DNA from: Phytoactinopolyspora halotolerans
GTDB lineage: Bacteria; Actinomycetota; Actinomycetes; Jiangellales; Jiangellaceae
Direction of reading: 5' to 3'
DNA length: 64,000 nucleotides
Assembly: GCF_010550675.1 (NCBI RefSeq)
Contig: NZ_JAAGOA010000007.1
Location: 1-64,000, forward strand
The position numbers were made by a program, and so were the translations under genes. How positions within the stretch are numbered: position 1 is the first letter of the stretch; every line of letters starts with the position of its first letter. The notes under the pieces were generated by a model. That model had not been told where the DNA came from, did not search any database, and saw nothing but the letters and a program-made list of their open reading frames with translations. Positions 33,213 through 42,560 of this stretch are shown here, piece by piece.

Positions 33213-34436
33213 ATGGAACACCTCGGCACCGCCCCGTCGGCCGTACGGCTGGCCACGTGGGGGCGTGCCCGTGAGGCATGGCCGCTCGATCCCGATATCG
33301 TCCACCTGAACCACGGGTCCTTCGGCGCGGTGCCCACCGAGATCGTGGACTACCAACAGCGGTTGCGCCGGCAGGCCGACAGGAGCCCGATCGGGTGGTT
33401 TCCCCGCATCGGCGAGCACGTCGCGCGGGCCCGCGAAGAGATCGCTCCGTTCATCGGCGCAGCGGCCGAGGATCTCGCCTTCGTCCCCAATGCGTCGGCG
33501 GCGGCCACCGTCGTCTACAACAGCCTCCGTCTCGCGCCCGACGACGAGGTCCTGGTGACCGATCACGGATACGGCGCGGTCACCATGGGTGCGCGACGAC
33601 TCACACGCCGGTTCGGTGCTCGGCTGCGCCCGGTCAGCATCCCGCTCCTCGCCGACGAGGACGAGACGGTCGAGATCGTCAGCGACGCAATCGGGGCGCG
33701 CACCCGGCTCGTCGTCGTCGACCAGATCACCTCACCCACGGCGCGCAGATTCCCGACCAGGCGCATCACCGAGGTCGCCCACGCCAAGGGCGCACGCGTC
33801 CTCGTCGACGGTGCGCACGCGCCGGGTCTCATCGAGGATCCGGCGACGGAAGCCGGCGGCGACTGGTGGATCGGGAACCTGCACAAGTGGGCGTGCGCGC
33901 CACGCGGCACCGCGATCCTCGCCACGACCGCCCCCGACCGGCAGGATCTATGGCCGCTCATCGACTCGTGGGCCGCCGACGATCCGTTCCCCGCTCGATT
34001 CGACGTCCAAGGCACCATCGACGCGACGAGTTACATCGCGGCGCCACGCGCTGTCGAGTTCATCGAGCGCGAGCACGGGTGGAGCCGCACTCGCGAGACG
34101 ATGGCCGAACTCGCCGATCACGGCGCCGACCTGATCGCCGCGGCCATGCAGCCGCACGTCACATCGGACGCGCGCATCGTTCTGCCCATGCCGGTGCCGT
34201 CGATGCGCCTGATCCGCCTGCCCGACAGCCTCGGGCGAACCCGGGAGGACGCGGACGAACTGCGGAACCGAATGCTCGACCGTGCCGGCGTCGAGACGGC
34301 GTTCACCAGCTTCGACGGCATCGGGTACCTCCGGCTCTCCGTCCACCTGTACACCGAGCCGTCGGACTTCGACGCCTTCGTCGAGCGAGGCATCCCGCTC
34401 ATCGCCGACCTCGCCGCCCGGCGGGAGCTGTCTTGA
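33213..34436 (+). CDS. Class V PLP aminotransferase (isopenicillin-N-epimerase-like)
   Basis: A 407-residue PLP enzyme of the class V/cysteine-desulfurase-like fold. The Schiff-base lysine is in NLHKWACAP (Lys225). DIVHLNHGSFGAVPTEIV and LVDGAHAPG are typical of the epimerase-like subgroup, which epimerises or lyses amino-acid derivatives. The ATG at 33213 follows AAGGAG. It heads an operon with an ABC importer, so its substrate is probably the imported compound or a derivative; this is inference. Confidence 0.9.
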   Translation: MEHLGTAPSAVRLATWGRAREAWPLDPDIVHLNHGSFGAVPTEIVDYQQRLRRQADRSPIGWFPRIGEHVARAREEIAPFIGAAAEDLAFVPNASAAATVVYNSLRLAPDDEVLVTDHGYGAVTMGARRLTRRFGARLRPVSIPLLADEDETVEIVSDAIGARTRLVVVDQITSPTARRFPTRRITEVAHAKGARVLVDGAHAPGLIEDPATEAGGDWWIGNLHKWACAPRGTAILATTAPDRQDLWPLIDSWAADDPFPARFDVQGTIDATSYIAAPRAVEFIEREHGWSRTRETMAELADHGADLIAAAMQPHVTSDARIVLPMPVPSMRLIRLPDSLGRTREDADELRNRMLDRAGVETAFTSFDGIGYLRLSVHLYTEPSDFDAFVERGIPLIADLAARRELS

Positions 34437-34504
34437 CCACCCCCATCCGCACCCTGACATCGATCCGGAAAGCAGTGACATCCATCCAGAAAGCGAGGCG
34501 CACT

Positions 34505-35833
34505 GTGAAGAGCACCAGACTGACGATCGCCGCCGGGGCGGGCGCAGCCGCCCTCCTCGTGCTGGCCGCCTGCTCCGGCGACTCCGGCACGGGCGGATCA
34601 AGCTCGACCGGAGCGGAAGGTGGCGATGTGACCTTGCAGATGGTCGAGAGCCTCACCAACCCCGCGCGCACCGAGCTCATCCGGCGCCTGCTCGACGACT
34701 TCGAGTCCGAGAACCCCGGCGTCACGGTCGAGCTCGTGTCACCGCCCACCGAGCAGGCTGACCGGACCATCCAACAGATGCTGCAATCCGGCTCCGGGGT
34801 CGACGTGCTCGAGGTGCGCGACATCACGGTCGGGCCGTTCTCGAACAACGGCTGGTTGTACGACCTCAGCGACGACCTCGCCGACTGGGACGGGCTGGAC
34901 GCGCTCACCGAGAATGCGCGCGCCGTCGCCGAGGGCGACGGAGGCAGCTATTTCCTCCCGTACGGTTTCTACGGCCTGTCGCTGTTCTACCGCACCGACC
35001 TGGTCGAGCAGGCGGGGTTCGACGGACCGCCGGAGAGCTGGCAGGACCTGCTCGAACAGGCGACGGCGATCCAAGATCCGGCGAACAACACATACGGCTA
35101 CGCGTTCCGTGGCGGCCAGAACGCCAACAGCAACGTCGTCGTGGCGATCGAGGCGTACGTCATCGACGAGCTCGACACCGAGAACGCATTCCTGATGGAG
35201 GACGGCAGCACCATCTTCGCCGCCGACGAGGCGCAGGAGGCCGTCGACGACTACTTCGCGCTGTTCGAGCAGGCGTCTCCCCCGTCGGCGGTGTCGTGGG
35301 GATACCCGGAGATGGTCGAGGGGTTCACCAACGGTTCGACGGCGTTCCTGCTGCAAGACCCGGAGGTGATCGCGACGGTGCAAGAGTCGACCACGCTCAC
35401 CGACGAACAGTGGGATACCGCGCCTCTGCTGGTCGGACCGACAGGTAAGGCCGCTCAGCCGCTCGCCGTGGCCGGGTGGGGAGTGACCGAGGCGAGCGAG
35501 CACAAGGCCGAGGCGGTCGCGCTCGTCGAGTTCCTCGCCTCCGAGGGGCCGGCGACCGAGTTCGCGCAGGCCAACAGCTTGGTTCCGATCATCGCGTCGG
35601 CGGCCGACGACGAGTTCTATGCCGAGGGGCCGTGGACCAGCTACGTCACGATGACGGAGAACCCCGACACGTACGTCAACGTCTCCCAGCCGCGCGGCGT
35701 GAGCTGGTGGACCGAATGGATCCAGAAGTCGGATCAGGAGATCCAGAACGTGCTGCTCGGCAACATGACCACGGCCGAGTTGCTCGAGTCGTGGGACACG
35801 TTCTGGACCGAGAAGTACGCGGCCGAGGGGTAG
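34505..35833 (+). CDS. ABC importer substrate-binding lipoprotein (family 1)
   Basis: A 442-residue extracellular binding protein. The GTG start leads into a lipoprotein signal (LTIAAGAGAAALLVLAAC), with the lipobox LAAC, and a Gly/Ser-rich linker. The mature part matches sugar-binding family-1 proteins (LIRRLLDDFESENPGVTVEL, AFLLQDPEVIATV, WTEWIQKSDQEIQNVLLG). A TTG near 34434 is an alternative start. It is followed immediately by the two permease genes. No ATPase gene is present; such importers often share MsiK. Confidence 0.9.
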   Translation: MKSTRLTIAAGAGAAALLVLAACSGDSGTGGSSSTGAEGGDVTLQMVESLTNPARTELIRRLLDDFESENPGVTVELVSPPTEQADRTIQQMLQSGSGVDVLEVRDITVGPFSNNGWLYDLSDDLADWDGLDALTENARAVAEGDGGSYFLPYGFYGLSLFYRTDLVEQAGFDGPPESWQDLLEQATAIQDPANNTYGYAFRGGQNANSNVVVAIEAYVIDELDTENAFLMEDGSTIFAADEAQEAVDDYFALFEQASPPSAVSWGYPEMVEGFTNGSTAFLLQDPEVIATVQESTTLTDEQWDTAPLLVGPTGKAAQPLAVAGWGVTEASEHKAEAVALVEFLASEGPATEFAQANSLVPIIASAADDEFYAEGPWTSYVTMTENPDTYVNVSQPRGVSWWTEWIQKSDQEIQNVLLGNMTTAELLESWDTFWTEKYAAEG

Positions 35834-35837
35834 CCAC

Positions 35838-36788
35838 GTGACCACTGTGACCGCTGACCGGAGGCGCCCCGCCGCACGTGCCGGCGGGGCCTTCCCCGGC
35901 GGACGCCAGAGCGCCTTCGGCCGCCGGCACGCGCTGACGATCCTGGCGTTCCTCGCCCCGGCGATCGTGTTCGTGTGCTGGTTCACCTACTACCCGATGC
36001 TGCAGGGCGCCCGGATGGCGTTCCTCGACTGGAACCTCTGGGATCTGACCAGCACGCCGTTCGTCGGTTTCGGTAACTTCACGACGGTCATCAACGATCC
36101 CGTCTTCCCGACGGTGGTCGCCAACTCCGTGCTGTGGGTGGTCGGGTCGCTGGTGCCGCAGTTCTTGATCGGCTTCGCGATCGCCCTCGGGCTGCGCAAG
36201 AGGTTCCGCTTCCGTGGCGTCTACCAGGCGCTTGTCTTCTTCCCGTGGGCGGTGTCCGGCTTCCTGATCGGTTTGCTCTTCCGTTGGATGTTCAACGCCG
36301 AGTTCGGCGTGATCAACGACCTGCTCATGAAGGTCGGCGTCATCGACGCGCCCGTGCCGTGGCTGGCCGACCCGAGCCTGGCGATGCTCTCCGTGATCGT
36401 CGCGAACATCTGGTACGGCGTCACCTTCTTCGCGATCATGATCCTGGCGGCGCTGCAATCCGTCCCGGACGAGATCCTGGAGGCCGCGAGCCTCGACGGC
36501 GCCGGCAAGGCGAGACAGCTGTTCTCGATCATCATTCCCTACATCTCCATCACGCTGTACCTCACGGTGCTGCTGCGGGTGATCTGGATCTTCAACTTCC
36601 CGGACATCATCTACGCCATGACCGGCGGCGGGCCGGCCAATCAGACGCACATCATCACGACCTGGATGATCAACTACACACAGCAGGGGAACTACGGGCT
36701 GGCGAGCGCCATCGGCCTGTTCGTCGTCGCATTCCTGTTCGTCTTCTGCGCCTTCTATCTCGTCGCGATGCGGAGGTCGAGCCGATGA
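35838..36788 (+). CDS. ABC sugar permease (MalF-like)
   Basis: A 316-residue membrane protein with about six transmembrane helices, starting at GTG 35838. The cytoplasmic EAA loop that docks the ATPase is ILEAASLDGAGKARQLFSII. It begins 4 bp after the binding-protein stop and overlaps the next permease by 4 bp (ATGA), giving a heterodimeric channel. Confidence 0.93.
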   Translation: MTTVTADRRRPAARAGGAFPGGRQSAFGRRHALTILAFLAPAIVFVCWFTYYPMLQGARMAFLDWNLWDLTSTPFVGFGNFTTVINDPVFPTVVANSVLWVVGSLVPQFLIGFAIALGLRKRFRFRGVYQALVFFPWAVSGFLIGLLFRWMFNAEFGVINDLLMKVGVIDAPVPWLADPSLAMLSVIVANIWYGVTFFAIMILAALQSVPDEILEAASLDGAGKARQLFSIIIPYISITLYLTVLLRVIWIFNFPDIIYAMTGGGPANQTHIITTWMINYTQQGNYGLASAIGLFVVAFLFVFCAFYLVAMRRSSR

Positions 36789-37684
36789 CCGCGATGCTCT
36801 CCGAGAAGCCGCCGGCGGGGACCACTGCCGCGTCGGCCGAGCGCGGGCCCTCGACGCGGAGGATCACGATCGGCGGCGTGGCCCGGGTGGTCGGCCTCGG
36901 CCTGTGGCTCGTGTTCACCCTCTTCCCGCTGTATTGGATCGCCGTCACGTCGTTCAAGGCGCCGGGATCGATCAACCGCTTCCCGCTCGAGTACTGGCCG
37001 GGCGAGCCGTCGCTGGAGAACTACCGCGGGCTGTTCTCGCACAGCAACTTCGGGGTGTTCCTCGGCAACTCCGCACTCGTCGCGCTCGTGGCCGGTGCGA
37101 CCGCGACGCTCATCGCCTTGTTCAGCGCCTACGTGCTCGCGCGGTTCGAGTTCCGCAGCAAGGGCGCGGTGATGATCGCGTTCCTTCTCACCCAGATGAT
37201 TCCGGCGTTCATCGCGCTAGGACCGCTGTACACGATGATGTCCGACCTCGGGATGGTCGACAACAAGTTCGGTCTCATCCTCGTCTACATCGCCATCTCC
37301 ATCCCGTTCTCGACGGTCATGCTGCGCGGCTTCTTCGAGAACGTCCCGGACGCGCTCGAAGAAGCCGCGATGATCGACGGCTGCTCCCGGTTGGGAGCGC
37401 TGTTCCGTGTGCTGGCGCCGGTGATGGCCCCGGGCATCGTCGCGGCGTTCATCTTCAACTTCGTCAACTCGTGGAACGAGTTGTTCCTCTCGGTCGTCCT
37501 CATGCACTCGGAGGAGAACCGCACCATCCCCGCGGCGCTGAACGCGTTCATCTCGACGTTCAACATCGACTGGGGATCGATGTCCGCGGCCGCGGTGCTC
37601 ACGATCCTGCCGACGATGGTGCTGTTCGCCATGGCGAGCAGATGGATCGTGCAAGGACTGACCGCAGGGGCCGTGAAGGAGTAG
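36785..37684 (+). CDS. ABC sugar permease (MalG-like)
   Basis: A 299-residue membrane protein with about six helices. The EAA loop is ALEEAAMIDGCSRLGALFRV, and the C-terminus (SRWIVQGLTAGAVKE) is the MalG-type signature. It is translationally coupled to the MalF-like gene. The operon ends here. The GntR sites upstream imply substrate-induced expression. Confidence 0.93.
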   Translation: MTAMLSEKPPAGTTAASAERGPSTRRITIGGVARVVGLGLWLVFTLFPLYWIAVTSFKAPGSINRFPLEYWPGEPSLENYRGLFSHSNFGVFLGNSALVALVAGATATLIALFSAYVLARFEFRSKGAVMIAFLLTQMIPAFIALGPLYTMMSDLGMVDNKFGLILVYIAISIPFSTVMLRGFFENVPDALEEAAMIDGCSRLGALFRVLAPVMAPGIVAAFIFNFVNSWNELFLSVVLMHSEENRTIPAALNAFISTFNIDWGSMSAAAVLTILPTMVLFAMASRWIVQGLTAGAVKE

Positions 37685-37738
37685 CACGCAGATTCTGACG
37701 TCGGAATATGCACACCACAACGCCGAGTTGACGCGGAC

Positions 37739-38188
37739 ATGAGTGATGCGCGTGATCGTGCGGAGTTGGTCCGCGAATATTTCCGCAAAGTTGATGCAGG
37801 TGATCCATCCCTGATCGATATGTACACCGACGACGTGGAGTTGTACTTCCCGAAGTTCGGTCTCGGACGTGGCAAAGACGACATGGTCGAGTTCGCCCGC
37901 CGGCTTACGCGGGATCTCGGCAGTCTGGAGCACGATATCGACGGCTTGGACATCATGGTCGCCGGTGACCGGATCGTCGTGGAAGGGCGCGAATGGGGCA
38001 CCACCGCAGATGGACGGCCGTGGCCTGACGGCGAGGTGTCCACGGGGCGGTTCTGCAACGTCTTTACCTTCCGTGGCGACCTCATCAGTGCCGTGCACAT
38101 CTACACGGACCCTGACTTCACCAGTAGCCACGAGGCGAAGGTGCGACAGCTGTACCGCGGCCGGCAACGAGCCGGGAGCGGCTCCTGA
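37739..38188 (+). CDS. SnoaL/NTF2-like protein
   Basis: A 149-residue NTF2-fold protein (ELVREYFRKVDAGDPSLIDMYTDD, GRFCNVFTFRGDLISAVHIYTDP). The family includes small hydrolases, isomerases and non-catalytic ligand binders. It follows the ABC operon by 54 bp with no clear ribosome-binding site, and its functional relation to that operon is unknown. Confidence 0.88.
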   Translation: MSDARDRAELVREYFRKVDAGDPSLIDMYTDDVELYFPKFGLGRGKDDMVEFARRLTRDLGSLEHDIDGLDIMVAGDRIVVEGREWGTTADGRPWPDGEVSTGRFCNVFTFRGDLISAVHIYTDPDFTSSHEAKVRQLYRGRQRAGSGS

Positions 38189-38526
38189 TCAGGCAGAAGT
38201 GCCGGGCAACGACTCCGGGGGGAGGGTTCCTGCGGCCCGATGTTCGGCGCACTGTTCGCGAGTCCCTGGCCGCGCTCGGCCGCAAAGCCTACGCGCCTAC
38301 ACGCTCGGTCTCGACGAGTCGCACCTGCGCATGCCTCGCGGAGCCATGAATCGATCTGATTCTGTCCTCCGGAGACGCCACGAGTCGACCGCATGGTCAT
38401 CACGACAGGCGACCGCGCCTACCGCCGCCTGGACGGCGTCGCCGTGCTCCCACTGGCCCTATGGGGCCCCTGAGTGTGCCGCTCTAGCGACGGATCGAAC
38501 AGCAACGGCTCTACAGACGATGGGCG
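38189..38526. other. 338-bp stretch without a recognised gene
   Basis: This stretch lies between the convergent NTF2-like and tautomerase genes. I see no convincing frame, RNA gene, repeat or strong hairpin in it. Confidence 0.6.
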
Positions 38527-38733
38527 TCAGCTGCGACCGAGGTTCTGTTCGTTGAGGATGGTCCCGCCCAGGCTCCAGCCGCCGTCGGCGACCTCCTCCA
38601 GGATCACGAGCGTGGTCGGCCGCGCACGCTCTCCGTACACGTCGGCGAATGCATCGGTGACGGCGTCCTGGAGCTTCTTCTTCGACTCCGGGGTGAGGGT
38701 TCCTGCGGGCACTTTGAGGTTGGCGAACGGCAT
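38527..38733 (-). CDS. 4-oxalocrotonate tautomerase family protein
   Basis: A 68-residue tautomerase-fold protein. The sequence begins Met-Pro (MPFANLKVPAGTLTPESKKK), so Pro1, the catalytic base of the family, is present. It ends with GGTILNEQNLGRS. It lies 29 bp downstream of the SDR gene on the same strand and is probably co-transcribed with it. The substrate is unknown. Confidence 0.88.
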   Translation of the reverse strand: MPFANLKVPAGTLTPESKKKLQDAVTDAFADVYGERARPTTLVILEEVADGGWSLGGTILNEQNLGRS

Positions 38734-38762
38734 GATGCTTCCTTGTCGTCGGTCGAAGGTAC

Positions 38763-39521
38763 TCAGCTTCCGTGCGGGTCGGCGGCGTTGAGCACCGCGA
38801 CGACTTGGTCGTAGTCGCCACGCGCCTCGCCGTGGCGGAGGAACTTCACCCGCTCGACGAGCACCTCGTGGGCCTCGGGGTCGGAGTCGAGCAGAGCCAT
38901 GACCTCGTCGGCGTACTCATCAAGCGGCATGGCGAAGTCCGAGGTCTCCTGGCCGGGCAGAAGTGCCGTACGCACCGCCGGCGGCACCAGCTCCACCACC
39001 TGCACGCCGGTCTCCGCGAGCTGCAGGCGCAGCGTCTCGCTGAGCATGTGGATCGCGGCCTTGGTCGCGTTGTACGTTGGGGTGACGCGTAACGGAGCGT
39101 GCGCCAAGCCGGACGATACCGTGACGATCGCCGCCCCGGGCCGCGTCTGCAGGTGCTCGGTGAGCGCTGCGATCAGGCGGATCGGGCCGAGCAGGTTGGT
39201 GGTGACGATCTCTTCGGCGTCGGCCAGGAAGCCGGGCGTGCGCCAGTCCTCGACGCGCATGATCCCGGCCATGGCGACGAGTACGTTCAGGTCGGGATAC
39301 CGCGCGACCACGTCGGTGGTGGCCCGGGTGATCGAGGCCGCGTCGGCGGTGTCGATGTGCACCGTGCCGAAGCCGTGTTCGGCGGCCAGCTTCTCCAGGA
39401 GCTCGGTGCGTCGCCCACCGACGATGACGGTGTTGCCTTTCTCCTGCAGGCGCTGAGCGAGGGCCAGTCCGATGCCGGATGTGGCGCCGGGGATGAAGAT
39501 GGTGTTTCCGGTGATGTTCAT
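38763..39521 (-). CDS. Short-chain dehydrogenase (DltE-like)
   Basis: A 252-residue SDR: PGATSGIGLALAQRL cofactor loop, VLVAMAGIMR (NAG replaced by MAG), SSGLAHAPL and YNATK. The segment LETLRLQLAETGVQVVELVPPAV matches the DltE-like group. The ATG is at 39521; a longer reading to 39977 overlaps the regulator and is rejected. It is divergent from the XRE gene at 39623, which likely controls it and the tautomerase. Confidence 0.92.
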   Translation of the reverse strand: MNITGNTIFIPGATSGIGLALAQRLQEKGNTVIVGGRRTELLEKLAAEHGFGTVHIDTADAASITRATTDVVARYPDLNVLVAMAGIMRVEDWRTPGFLADAEEIVTTNLLGPIRLIAALTEHLQTRPGAAIVTVSSGLAHAPLRVTPTYNATKAAIHMLSETLRLQLAETGVQVVELVPPAVRTALLPGQETSDFAMPLDEYADEVMALLDSDPEAHEVLVERVKFLRHGEARGDYDQVVAVLNAADPHGS

Positions 39522-39538
39522 GGTTCTACTCTGCGCGG

Positions 39539-39610
39539 CCCGCACCGGATGCGGGAGAGACCTGGCGATCGGGGGATCGGCAGTACCTGGCTGGCCGGTA
39601 ATCCCTACCG
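39539..39610. promoter_or_regulatory. Two short dyads between SDR and XRE genes
   Basis: CCCGCA-CCGGA-TGCGGG (39539-39555) lies near the SDR start and CGGTA-ATCCC-TACCG (39596-39610) near the XRE start. They are candidate operators for the divergent XRE protein. Neither resembles the dyad of the homologous locus at 13171. Confidence 0.45.
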
Positions 39611-39622
39611 CAGTATGGAGAC

Positions 39623-40468
39623 ATGAACCGTGCCGCGCTCGCCGATTTCCTCCGTCGTCGCCGTGAAGGACTGCGCCCGGCCGACGTCGGCCTGACGCCC
39701 GGTCCGCGCCGCCGCACACCGGGGCTGCGACGCGAGGAGGTGGCGGGGCTGACCGGGATGTCCGTCGATTACTACGTGCGGCTGGAGCAGCAGCGCGGTC
39801 CGCAACCCTCGGAGCAGATGCTCGGCGCGCTCGCCCGTACGCTGCGGTTGACGGCCGATGAGCGCGACTACCTTTACCGGCTCGCGGGGCACAACGTACC
39901 GCGGCGCACGGCGGATGACGCGCACGTGGCGCCCGCGCTGCTGCGCGTGCTGGACCGGCTGGAGGACAGCCCGGCATTGATCCTGTCGCCGCTCAGCGAG
40001 GTGCTCGTCGCGAACCGGCTGGCGACCGCGATCTTCGGTGATCGGACGCAGCTGACCGGCTGGGCGCGCAGCGACATCTACCGCTGGTTCACCGATCCCG
40101 CCTCCCGAGCGGTGTATCCGCCTGAAGACCACGACCGGCAGGGCCGCAGCATGGTCGCCGCCCTGCGCGCGGCGTACGGCGCGTACGGGGAACGCTCTCG
40201 CGCAGCCGAACTGGTCCGGATGTTACTGGCGGAGTCCGGCCAGTTCCGCGAGGTATGGGATCGCCACGAGGTCGCACACCGATTCGAGGACCACAAGACC
40301 TTGGTGCACCCCGAGGTCGGCCGGATCGAGGTGGACTGCCAGGCGCTGTTCACCGAGGATCAGTCACAAGCCCTCCTGGTCCTCACACCCGCCCCTGGCA
40401 GCGAGGCGGAGGAGAAGATCCGCCTGCTCGCGGTCCTGGGCCACCAGGACTTCTCCGCCAGGATCTGA
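39623..40468 (+). CDS. XRE regulator with MmyB-type ligand domain (3 of 3)
   Basis: A 281-residue homologue of the proteins at 13231 and 20014. The helix-turn-helix has RRRTPGLRREEVAGLTGMS and VDYYVRLEQQRGPQPSE; the ligand domain has SPALILSPLSEVLVANRLATAIF and LVHPEVGRIEVDCQ. It is divergent from the SDR-tautomerase pair, the same arrangement as at 13231. A weak -10 (CAGTAT) lies 6 nt before the ATG. Confidence 0.92.
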   Translation: MNRAALADFLRRRREGLRPADVGLTPGPRRRTPGLRREEVAGLTGMSVDYYVRLEQQRGPQPSEQMLGALARTLRLTADERDYLYRLAGHNVPRRTADDAHVAPALLRVLDRLEDSPALILSPLSEVLVANRLATAIFGDRTQLTGWARSDIYRWFTDPASRAVYPPEDHDRQGRSMVAALRAAYGAYGERSRAAELVRMLLAESGQFREVWDRHEVAHRFEDHKTLVHPEVGRIEVDCQALFTEDQSQALLVLTPAPGSEAEEKIRLLAVLGHQDFSARI

Positions 40469-40477
40469 GCTGCCGCC

Positions 40478-40505
40478 GTCGTCCACGACCGCGGTCGTGG
40501 ACGAC
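40478..40505. terminator. 28-bp perfect palindrome after XRE gene
   Basis: GTCGTCCACGACCG is followed directly by its reverse complement, 9 bp after the XRE stop. It has no loop bases or T-tract. It is probably a terminator, though a perfect palindrome could also be a protein-binding site. Confidence 0.6.
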
Positions 40506-40786
40506 CGCCCGGGGTTGGGCCGGCCATAAGGCGCTCGCGGTCACGCCCGGGAGCCACCGTGAACGATCCGTTCTCATCGTGGTCGTCAGCGCCTCTGTCA
40601 ACCCGAACCGATCACGAGTCGAGAAGCGCGACCCCGCGGCCGTCACTCAGGCCGTGCTCGACCTGTGCGAACACACGAACGGCCGCGCCAGCTGAGGATA
40701 GGCTCGTGTTCTGGACGTCGCAGGCGTGATCCGCCGCATCCGGATGCCTACACGGTGCTGTCTGTGGCGGTGCTTAGGGTGGATGC
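40506..40786. other. 281-bp stretch without a supported gene
   Basis: One short open frame (about 40545-40695) could encode a fragment ending QAVLDLCEHTNGRAS, but it has no start signal and no family. The TAGGGT -10 of the next gene lies at 40775-40780. Confidence 0.5.
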
Positions 40787-41506
40787 GTGTACCTGGAGAA
40801 CCTCGTCTTCGACGCACTCGACCCATCCCGACTCGGCCGGTTCTGGGAGGCGGCACTCGACGCCGAGACGCTGACCGACGAGCCGGACGGCTTCGAGACC
40901 CGACTCCGCCACCAGGGCGGACCGGATCTCGACCTCTGCTTTCAGCGCGTGCCCGAGCCGCCGTCCGAACCCCTCCGGCTCCACCTCGACGTGCGCGGCG
41001 GCGACCACCAGCAGGACACCGTCGACCGGCTGCTCGGCCTCGGTGCCCGCCACCTCGACATCGGCCAGCGCAACGTCCCGTGGGTGGTGCTCGGCGACGT
41101 GGAGACCAACCCCTTCTGTGTGATGGAGGAGCGGGAGGTATACGTCGACACCGGCCCGATCGCCGCGCTGCCGCTCGACTCCCGCGACCCCGCTCGCGAC
41201 GGCGAACTCTGGGAATGGCTTACCGGCTGGACGCCCGCACCAGGGGTCGCTCCCGTCAGCCTGCGCCACCCCTCGCGACGTGGGCCGCTGCTTGAGCTCT
41301 GTCCCGAACCGGAGCCCAAGGGTCCCGGAAAGAACCGGCTGCACCTCGACGTCCGGCTCGAGAGCGGCGAGGACCCCGATCAGGTTGCCCGCGGGATCGC
41401 CGAGCGCGGCGGACGCGAACTCGGCCACGGGTGGGGCACGCTGCCGTGGCGGGTGTACGCCGACGGCTCGGGCAACGAGTTCTGCGTACTGCCGGCCCGC
41501 GGCTGA
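40787..41506 (+). CDS. Two-domain VOC (glyoxalase-like) protein
   Basis: A 239-residue protein with two vicinal-oxygen-chelate modules. Module 1 contains VFDALDPSRLGRFWEAALD and LHLDVRGGDH; module 2 repeats the pattern (LDSRDPARDGELWEWLTGW, LHLDVRLESGED, YADGSGNEFCVL). The paired His/Glu positions suggest a metal site, but none is certain. GTG at 40787 lies 6 nt after TAGGGT, indicating a leaderless transcript. The role (dioxygenase, resistance or lyase) cannot be told. Confidence 0.87.
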   Translation: MYLENLVFDALDPSRLGRFWEAALDAETLTDEPDGFETRLRHQGGPDLDLCFQRVPEPPSEPLRLHLDVRGGDHQQDTVDRLLGLGARHLDIGQRNVPWVVLGDVETNPFCVMEEREVYVDTGPIAALPLDSRDPARDGELWEWLTGWTPAPGVAPVSLRHPSRRGPLLELCPEPEPKGPGKNRLHLDVRLESGEDPDQVARGIAERGGRELGHGWGTLPWRVYADGSGNEFCVLPARG

Positions 41507-41555
41507 CCGATCTGACCGGGCCCCCGGATTCACAGTCCTGATCTGACGCGCAGGG

Positions 41556-42560
41556 CTACGACTCCTCGAGTGCCTCCGCGAAGGCCGAGGCTATCTGCGC
41601 GACCGCCCGGTCATCGTCGTCGGCCAGCCTCCGCAGGATGCCCTGCGCCATCGTCCCCGGCATCTCCACGAACGCCTGGGCGAGACGGATCCGCACCGCG
41701 GAGTCCGCGGCCGCCGCAGAAAGCGCGTCGACCAGCGCGGTCATGATCCGGTCCGCACATCCGGGGTCGTGTGCCAGCTGCCCCAGGATCTCGGCCGCTT
41801 CGACGTCGTTCTTACCCTCGACCACCATGCCGACGAGCGCCGGCACGGCCGCGATCTCACCACGCGCGCCGAGGGCCAGTGCGGCGTGCCTGCGCACCGT
41901 CAGGTCCGGGTCGTCGAGCACCTCCGCAAGCACCGTGGTCGCGTCGTCGCCGGGTATCTCCGCAATGGCCTGGACCGCCCGCCGCCGGACGTCCACGTCC
42001 GCCGAGTGCGCGCCGGAAGCCAAATACGCCATGCCGTCACCGTCTGCCCGTGCGAGAGCCCACCGCAAAGCACCTGCGACGTTCGGGTCGGATTCGGCGA
42101 GGACCGCCCGGGCCAGCAGCTCGGCGGGAAGCGGCACATCCTCGGCCGGCGCCAGGACGGCCTGCTGTCGCCGCGCGGCGCTGAGTGAGTCGAGCCCGTG
42201 GATGAGCTCGACGATGCGCAGAACGTCTTCCCAGCCGGAAGGGGCCGAAGCATCCACCATCCGCAGTCGCTGCAGCAGTTCCTGTTCCTGCCGCAGCCGG
42301 TCCTCGGTCCTCTGGATGAGGTCACCGACCATGGCGGACGGTGTGAAGTCCGGCTCCTGTAGTGCTTGTCCGATCTCCCGCAACGACAAGCCAAGAGACC
42401 GTAGACCTTCGACGTGGAAGAGTCGGCGTATGTCGTCGGCGGAGTACTCGCGGTAGCCGCCCCTGGTGCGGCCGGTCGGCCGCACCAGCCCGAGGGAGTC
42501 GTAGTGTCGGAGCATCCGGGCGCTTACTCCCGAGCGGCGTGCCACCTCACCGATCAGCAC
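41556..42560 (-). CDS. MerR regulator fused to HEAT repeats
   Basis: A 334-residue fusion. Residues 1-75 are a MerR winged helix (LIGEVARRSGVSARMLRHYDS, TRGGYREYSADDIRRLFHVE), then a coiled coil (RTEDRLRQEQELLQRLRM). From about residue 140 the sequence is tandem HEAT repeats (DVDVRRRAVQAIAEIPGDDA, DPDLTVRRHAALALGARGE). A HEAT solenoid in place of a small-molecule pocket suggests control by a protein or large ligand. GTG at 42560 lies inside the upstream HEAT gene (14-bp overlap). Confidence 0.9.
   Translation of the reverse strand: MLIGEVARRSGVSARMLRHYDSLGLVRPTGRTRGGYREYSADDIRRLFHVEGLRSLGLSLREIGQALQEPDFTPSAMVGDLIQRTEDRLRQEQELLQRLRMVDASAPSGWEDVLRIVELIHGLDSLSAARRQQAVLAPAEDVPLPAELLARAVLAESDPNVAGALRWALARADGDGMAYLASGAHSADVDVRRRAVQAIAEIPGDDATTVLAEVLDDPDLTVRRHAALALGARGEIAAVPALVGMVVEGKNDVEAAEILGQLAHDPGCADRIMTALVDALSAAAADSAVRIRLAQAFVEMPGTMAQGILRRLADDDDRAVAQIASAFAEALEES

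Noticed and set aside
33278-34504. N-terminal extension of the ABC binding protein through the aminotransferase gene
   Set aside because: The lipoprotein signal fixes the start near 34505; the upstream part is an out-of-frame shadow.
28323-37684. The dense enzyme/transport region as a natural-product biosynthetic cluster
   Set aside because: No PKS, NRPS, terpene or RiPP core genes were seen. Units are separately regulated and lie on both strands.
40545-40695. Short frame ending in DLCEHTNGRAS as a gene
   Set aside because: It has no start codon with ribosome-binding site or -10 box and no family, and it is shorter than expected for a real gene here.
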